Below are positions 58,309-64,000 of a stretch of DNA of 64,000 nt, piece by piece. The translations under genes were made by a program, and so were the position numbers. Source of the stretch: Roridomyces roridus (Eukaryota; Basidiomycota; Agaricomycetes; Agaricales; Mycenaceae); contig JARKIF010000008.1 in the NCBI GenBank assembly GCA_029378245.1, positions 248,001 through 312,000 on the forward strand. The letters are read 5' to 3'. Position 1 is the stretch's first letter; the number at the start of each line of letters is the position of its first letter. The notes beneath the pieces were generated by a model. It searched no databases and was not told the DNA's origin. It saw only the letters and a list, made by a program, of their open reading frames with translations.

Positions 58309-61300
58309 TTAATACAACCAGGACATGGCTATGTTCCAATTCCACCGAGCTCCCCAGACCCCAGCGCCGAGGACACCAGCAGCGCCCGTCTGGTCCGCAC
58401 GACTACTTGTTATTATCCAATCTGGCACAGTAACGCCTGTGCGGATGGGGAAGAGCCTTGCTGCCCGTTCCAGGCCTGATTCGTCCGTCGACAAGAGGAA
58501 GAGCATTCGACCGTCCGAGTTGACGGGATGGGGATAAAGGAACAACAAGCCTGGTTCTGCATCAGACTTGGTTGATCACCCAAAGTGCTACGCACCGAGG
58601 CCCGGCTCTTCGAAAGTATTTTCTCGCAGGGTCAACCGATTGTTTTCCATCCCAAACGGGGTCTGGGAGTCATGCAACGCTTGTGCGACGGCAGGGGAAG
58701 ACACATCGCCGATAATCAGAATATTCCCTTCATACTTGTCGAAACCGTCAGCTCCGAGGAAGATTTCTGCGTCGAGTCTGTGATAAGCATTCAGATCATG
58801 CGCGATTCTGAGAGCCACAGAGTTGTGGTGGGTGCTCGCGGGATCTAAAACGACGAGCCGGAAAGGCGCGGACGTGGAGAGGAATGATTGAATGCGGCCT
58901 GTAGCTTGAAGCTCAGTTCTAGCGACAACCTGGAGTGCAGGTAAGTAAAGCGAAGATGGCATACGGATTTACACCCCTTCCAATTTTTTTTCCCGTCCCG
59001 TTCAAAGTTGACGACACTCTGAGCACGCAAATTCGAAAACTGCATCACAGAAGCGTCTACTTGGATTGACTGAACGTCCCAGCTCTCTGGAGGAAAAGAA
59101 AACCGTTCGACGTTGGAAGTGACGATACGCAGGTGACTATCTGAGACTGTCTGTACCATTAATCGGCCCAGTCTGTCGCTGGTTTAGAGTATGGCAGTTT
59201 TTACATTAAGCACCACCAACCTCCCAGGAGTAGTTAGGGCTTCAATCTTCCAGCCATGCAACGATCCACTGTCCGCGGGTATCGCGACTGTAAGAGTGAA
59301 TGTTTTCGACCGTGCTCTGGATGGTGATTGCAGCTCTCGATTCAAAAAGTCTTGGACTTGATCATTCTGATCAAATTTGTGTATATTTTGAATTGCGGCA
59401 TTTGAAGGAACCCACCTTGAGAACAGAGGGATACCAGTGCGACTGCCTGGGATCCTCGCGGAGGCTACAGACGATGTTAAGAGTCGAGTACCGGCAAAAC
59501 CCATTACCTACGTTACGTTGGCGTCGAGCCGCCACGTCTCGAGGACACCCACGAGTTCGCGAGAATGCCAGACGGGGACGTTTTCGTCGTTGCCGCTACG
59601 GAATGAATCAGTTGAGGGCACCACACCTTTGGACGACAAACCCGTGAACAGCGAGGACAGGAGTGTCGACTAAATTGGACAAAAACAAATCGTTGTCATC
59701 CGGTGTGAGCGAGGAATCGAGGATGGCACGCGCGGCGGGATCAATAAAGTGAGCAGACCTGACAATCCTGTCAACCCAAAAAATCCAGCGCGAGAAACTG
59801 GAAGCATACCGCGACATAGTAAGGGCGACGTAGGCTTGAGATTTGATGTATGCAGAAGCCGGGACCACTCGATTCTCCGTCAGCACCAAGTAGCGGAAGA
59901 TAGATGAACGATGAACCTGCCAATACGCGATCAGGGAAACGAGTACCAAGGTACCAGGTACCTTGTCCGCCGTTCGAGTGTCCGAGCACCACGACAGGCG
60001 TCTTGGGAAGCAACTGGCGGCTGTGCCACGCTGGATTGGAGCCAATGATGGCGACGAGAGCGTCAACAGAGCCCCACGCGTCCTTGGCGCTGAGACCGTG
60101 CCAGTCGAGACCCTAGGTCATTCATAAGTATCAAAGCAAGGGCGTGAACTTGACACGTGCCCATGGTGTGCGTCCTGAGGGAGCTACCAGCCAGCTATGC
60201 TGTTGCCGGGGAAGAGAATCAATCCAGAACGTCTGGGACTGTATATCAACTCCAGCCCCATCTGTGACCCAAGTCAGAACTGCAAGTATTTAGGAGTGCC
60301 CAAGACTTACGCAGACACAGAACGGGTGGACAGGGCTTGTCACCATTCTCGAGGAGGGGAGGGAAAGCGGAAAATAAGGTGGGCATTGCTTTGGAGTAGA
60401 AATAACTGCCTTTAATGGCAGAAAGAGAATCCGTTGACCATGGCCGTAGGTGGTTCAAAGGGAGCTTGACAGCGACTGTAGAATTGGCACCGGTATCCGA
60501 CACGAGGGAGAGATTTATTGCAAACGTCGACTTGGTAAATCTTTCCGTTTGAATGATGCGAAGGGGAATGATTCGCATCTGGGAGGGCGCAATTTTGGTA
60601 GGCTGCAGTAGCTCAACACTGAATCCTTTTGACTCGACGGCCATGATTGCGCTGGTCACGGTCCACCAACCGCCGAGGCTGCGAAGACCGACCCCAATAG
60701 CGTCCCCGAACGCGTATCCGTCCACAAAATCGCAAATAACGTCTTGTGATTGCTCTAGCTTGATGGATTGACTCGGTTTTTCCGCTGAGATGGCCAGCTT
60801 GATGCTCTGAGTGGGCGGGCCTCTCTTGGGGTCGCCGAAGAGCCTGATCTGTAGGGATTTTTTAGCTTTGCGAGAACCCAGGTCACGATGTCAATACCTC
60901 GTAGTTCCCGCTGATGAAGACGTGATACGTCGTTGGGGAAGTCATAGACGGCGGGCTCGGTAATTCAATGGCGCGAGGCAGAGTGCGTTGCATGTCATAT
61001 ATATTCCCAGCGTGCCATTCTGGCGGAGAAGACGGGGATTCTGGCAGGATGGCTACATACGATCCTTGAACCAGGTCAGCCAGCAGGCGAGGGGGTGTAT
61101 CGGCGCCGGGCGGGGGGTCCAATGTGATGCTCGAGTGAAGCACCGCAGCGTGCTGAAGAGCAGCCCATCCTTCTGTGGCGCGTAGATCCGACCATCGTAT
61201 ATTCGGAAACGATACCCTCAGTTCACCGTCTGCGTTTGATTTGGTCTTCGTCCATCCGACTCTGCCGTGGTCGGCGTATGCAGAAGGCCAAGTTCGGTTA

Positions 61301-61551
61301 AAATCAATGGGCTCAGATAAATTGAGAGGGAAGGACGGCGAAATGAATTGTTGTTCCCGAGCATGGATTGGGAATGGGCCAAGGACCTGCAATACCGATG
61401 AGCGGAAATGTTTCGCAATACTTAGACGGTCCCGCACATTCCAGTCTGTGGATAAGACGACTTTCCACTCGTTCTGCACGGATAAAGGTGTCTGCATAGC
61501 TATGGCGATGGGCGTCAGGAAGAGACTGAGGACAAGTTGCCTGGTCCACAT
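58309..61551 (-). CDS. Large secreted serine hydrolase, S9/alpha-beta hydrolase type
   Basis: About 900-950 residues in about 10 exons. The ATG at 61551 gives MWTRQLVLSLFLTPIAIAMQ, a signal peptide. The N-terminal half (WNVRDRLSIAKHFRSSVLQV onward) looks beta-rich and has no family I can name. The catalytic half begins CPPVLCLHGAGVDIQSQTFW, with nucleophile elbow VVLGHSNGGQGTWYLGTRFP (Ser in GHSNGG). The acid is probably in VLAVHGGNDENVPVWHSREL and the His in DPRQSHWYPSVL, the order of a prolyl-oligopeptidase-like triad. A further 300 residues follow, including ERFSFPPESWDVQSIQVDAS and FEGNILIIGD-like sequence, ending NWNIAMSWLY. Peptidase or esterase activity cannot be decided from sequence. 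The stop at 58309 converges with the preceding small gene. Confidence 0.78.
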
Positions 61552-61825
61552 GATTCGCTGAACCTTCAGGTAAGGAATGTCCAGATTGCGAATCATGATT
61601 TGATGGATTCACCATGTTCGTGATGGGCATCGTGAGCGTACAAGCCGAGTTGATCCCAGGCAACTTGCAAGTGCGCGAAAAACCTATCCACAACTTCACG
61701 ATCCAGGTGTGCCCGGAGAGCGGTGATATCGAGCCGTGAATCACACTTTCTTACTGTGAACCTCGGAGCAGCGAGTTGTATTTGGCGTGACGGCAAATCA
61801 CGCACACTCTTAATCTCGATCTCTC

Positions 61826-62168
61826 ATGTCTGGACGACAAGGCGGAAAACTCAAGCCATTAAAGGTGTGGATGGCAGTCTGGGCCATGCAGGCCACTGAG
61901 TGTTCTCTCAGGCTCCGAAGAAGGACAAGAAGGAGGAAGACGAGGAGGACGTTGCCCGCAAGGCCAAAGCCAAGGCTGACGCGGATGCCCTCAAGGCCGC
62001 CCGCGACAAGGGTGAGTGGCCGAAGAAATCCCCAAGCCCCACCGCTGACTGCTTTTGCCAGCATTAAAGGGAGGACCTATGGGCGGCGCCGGGATCAAGA
62101 AGTAAGTGCTCGTCACTGTGGTCGGCAACACTGACGGCGGTCTTGTACAAAGGTCGGGCAAGAAGTAG
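61826..62168 (+). CDS. TMA7: Translation machinery-associated protein Tma7
   Basis: A 64-residue ribosome-associated protein coded by four tiny exons, so no single open frame shows it. Exon 1 is MSGRQGGKLKPLK (61826-61864). Exon 2 reads APKKDKKEEDEEDVARKAKA and KADADALKAARDK. Exon 3 gives ALKGGPMGGAGIK and exon 4 ends KSGKK at the stop 62166-62168. This order and the GGPMGGAGIKKSGKK end are diagnostic of Tma7. Introns are about 50, 49 and 53 nt with GT-AG borders. It sits between the divergent S9-like gene and striatin. Confidence 0.93.
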
Positions 62169-62321
62169 GATGTATGTAGCGTAGATGATTGGGTGCAGGT
62201 GCAGGACAAGTTGAAGACAGACGTGTTTTTAAATTTGTGTATTGATTCCCGAATCCATCTCACTCCGTCCACCACCATCTTTCTGCTCGCTCACTCCGAG
62301 CCATCTTTTGTTCAATCTCCC

Positions 62322-64000
62322 ATGTTGCAGGGCCAGCCCCAGCAGCAGCCGCTGAACCTTGGCTCCCAGCCCCAGCAACCAGCCCAGATACCGCCTCCCC
62401 CGTTCCAGAGCGGTCAGGACTGGAACCTTTCGAGTGTCCTCCACTACCTACAGACCGAATGGCGCAAGTACGAACGCGACAGGAATGAGTGGGAAATCGA
62501 GCGTGCTGAAATGCGGGTGTGTTGACGCCCTGCCTGGCGACGCGTGCCGCCTCTGAATTCAACTATAGGCTCGGATTGCTCTGCTCGAGGGCGAACGCCG
62601 TTCCTTCGAGAATGTAAAACTGGACCTCATGCGTCGGATAAAAATGCTCGAGTATGCTTTACGCATGGAGCGGTGTGTCTTGCTGGCTCTCCGGGAATGC
62701 TTGATTTCTTGACGTGTCTTGTGGCCCAGTTCAAAACAGCTCACCCAGCCCGCGCCTGCCTCCCAATCGGTCCCTCCTGCAAAACTAGCCGCGATTCAGG
62801 CCCTCACATCTTCCTCGTCTCAGAAAGACGACGTCCAAAGCCACAAGGAAGAAAGTAGTGGCAGCTCTCCACGCAGCGAGGGTACGTGCCACCATGCACT
62901 ACGCTACGCAACCTTGACCAGTTTGGCGCCAGATTCTCCGCTCCCAGATGCTCGTGTCAATGGCGCCGCGTCTATAGGCCCCACCGGAAGACCAAACTCG
63001 TGGGGCTGGACCAACGGTCCGTCGACCGGAACAGTCGCGGGGCTAGGAAAGCCTCCACCAGGGCGCGATCCCAAGAGTAGAGCTCGCAGTCGTGACTACC
63101 TCAAGCAGTAGGCGCTTTCGTCGCAACGTGTGCAGCACAACCTTACCCACTTTACCCAGATGTCTTCAGGAAATTTCATATCTCACATCCCCACAAGCCA
63201 TGAATCCATTACCCAACCGACCCTTACTCAATAATGGCAGTATTGCACTCACGCTTCCCAACGCACCACCTTTCGAGCAAATGGCTTTCAATGGAAGACC
63301 GCGGAAATTGTTGCCCGAGTCGGGCAAAGATTTTCCAATGCTCAACGGTAACATTAACTTGATGTCCGGTCCTTCCTCCGCCCCCGCTGCCACGCAAGGG
63401 TCGCACATACCTAATCTTGAACGACCCAACCCTCTTGGCTCGGGTATGCTGCAAATGCAACAACAGCACATGCCTCAGCAACAACAACAGTCCTCCCCAA
63501 ACATGATGCAACAGAATGTCGTTCCCTCACAATTACCGCCGCCGTCCAATACAACGAATGAGAGGGACAGGGAGGTTGATTCCGAGCCACGCCAGCTGAC
63601 CGCGATCTTCCGGCCGGATGACGCGGGTGAATGGAAGGAGAAGCTACGGCTGTCACATGAGGCTGAGCAAGCCCGTTTCGCACGAGAAAACCAGCAGGGA
63701 TGGGACAGGCGGCCTGAAGACGATGAGGGCAAGGAGGATGAGGGCGAAGTGGACGACGATGAATCGTCTGTGGTCAGTGATGGCGAGGGAAATAAGGTTT
63801 GGAAACCCAAACGGACACTGCGAAAGTGCGTAGGATATTCCTTTCGGGGTCTGGATTCTCAACCTTCTCATCAGCCATCTGGACGCCGTCCGCGCACTTG
63901 CATTCCACCCTCACGAGCTTTCTCTCGCGACCGGTGGGGACGATTGTACAGTGAAAATATGGAGAATGGATGTCTCGGGCCTCGCCTCCTCCGCGTATGT
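62322..64000 (+). CDS. Striatin, STRIPAK regulatory subunit (5' part, truncated by window edge)
   Basis: The B'''-type PP2A regulatory subunit and STRIPAK scaffold; fungal orthologues (PRO11-like) control hyphal fusion and fruiting. The start at 62322 gives MLQGQPQQQPLNLGSQPQQP. The striatin N-terminal domain follows: WNLSSVLHYLQTEWRKYERD with the coiled coil ERDRNEWEIERAEMR then ARIALLEGERRSFENVKLDL over an intron. A Ser/Pro-rich linker contains PNSWGWTNGPSTGTVAGLG. A Gln-rich stretch (QMQQQHMPQQQQQSS) and an acidic patch (DDEGKEDEGEVDDDESSV) precede KVWKPKRTLRK. The first WD40 repeat begins HLDAVRALAFHPHELSLATG, DDCTVKIWRMD before the window ends. The remaining repeats lie outside. Confidence 0.9.

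Noticed and set aside
1..64000. tRNA, rRNA, CRISPR arrays, transposons or a secondary-metabolite cluster
   Set aside because: No box-B-like tRNA motif with a matching cloverleaf, no spaced direct repeats, no transposase or reverse-transcriptase motifs and no synthase genes were seen.

Overview
The window looks like a chromosomal segment from a filamentous basidiomycete, most likely Agaricomycotina. Protein-coding genes are dense (about one per 2 kb) on both strands. They are cut by many introns of about 40-60 nt with GT(G/A)CGT-like donors. The families also fit: RING-type TFB3, NoxA, Hrq1, a CCG tetraspanin, striatin and a GPI-type GH13 enzyme. There is no operon structure, mobile element, CRISPR array or recognisable rRNA/tRNA gene.

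Layout. 1-7.5 kb: a possible left-edge partial gene (-), a PKA catalytic subunit (-), TFB3/MAT1 (+), a ZUP1/ZUFSP-type C78 peptidase (-), proteasome alpha-4 (-) and a bZIP factor (-). 8.2-13.3 kb: a GBF1/Gea-type Sec7 Arf-GEF (+). 13.3-17.5 kb: cytochrome b561 (-), a Rossmann-fold epimerase-like protein (-) and 3-hydroxyisobutyrate dehydrogenase (-). 17.8-20.8 kb: a SCYL2-type pseudokinase (+). 20.8-25.1 kb: Hrq1 helicase (-), with a small unknown gene (+) at its 5' end. 25.6-27.6 kb: an unknown 209-aa protein (-) and an alpha/beta hydrolase (-). 27.9-36.3 kb: Spt16 of FACT, Rpc82 of RNA polymerase III and NADPH oxidase NoxA, all (-). 37-43.6 kb: an acidic unknown protein (-), a small membrane protein (+), a 5'-nucleotidase-like phosphoesterase (-) and Bmt2 (-). 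43.9-47.4 kb: a tetraspanin (-) and an MFS sugar-porter protein (-). 47.7-50.1 kb: a secreted, GPI-anchored GH13 enzyme (+). 50.2-57.4 kb: the CCR4-NOT scaffold NOT1 (+). 57.7-58.2 kb: a small unknown gene (+). 58.3-61.6 kb: a large secreted S9-like hydrolase (-). 61.8-64 kb: Tma7 (+) and striatin (+, running off the right edge).

Most genes are core housekeeping functions: transcription (TFB3, RPC82, SPT16), mRNA decay (NOT1), ribosome biology (BMT2, TMA7), protein turnover, and Golgi or endosomal traffic (Arf-GEF, SCYL2). Three signalling genes that matter for fungal development share the window: PKA, NoxA and the STRIPAK subunit striatin. They are not adjacent and I do not infer a cluster.

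Two points stand out. First, several conserved genes (PKA, TFB3, bZIP, Arf-GEF, NoxA, the alpha/beta hydrolase, the gene at 57.7 kb) change reading frame inside conserved blocks with no possible intron. The breaks are densest in the first 13 kb, whereas the long NOT1 and SPT16 genes read cleanly. Single-base sequence errors are the simplest explanation; real decay cannot be excluded without reads. Second, the GH13 enzyme has lost the conserved catalytic-site histidines of regions I (His to Asn) and IV (His to Gln) and carries a GPI-type tail. This points to a wall alpha-glucanotransferase of the AgtA type rather than an ordinary amylase.
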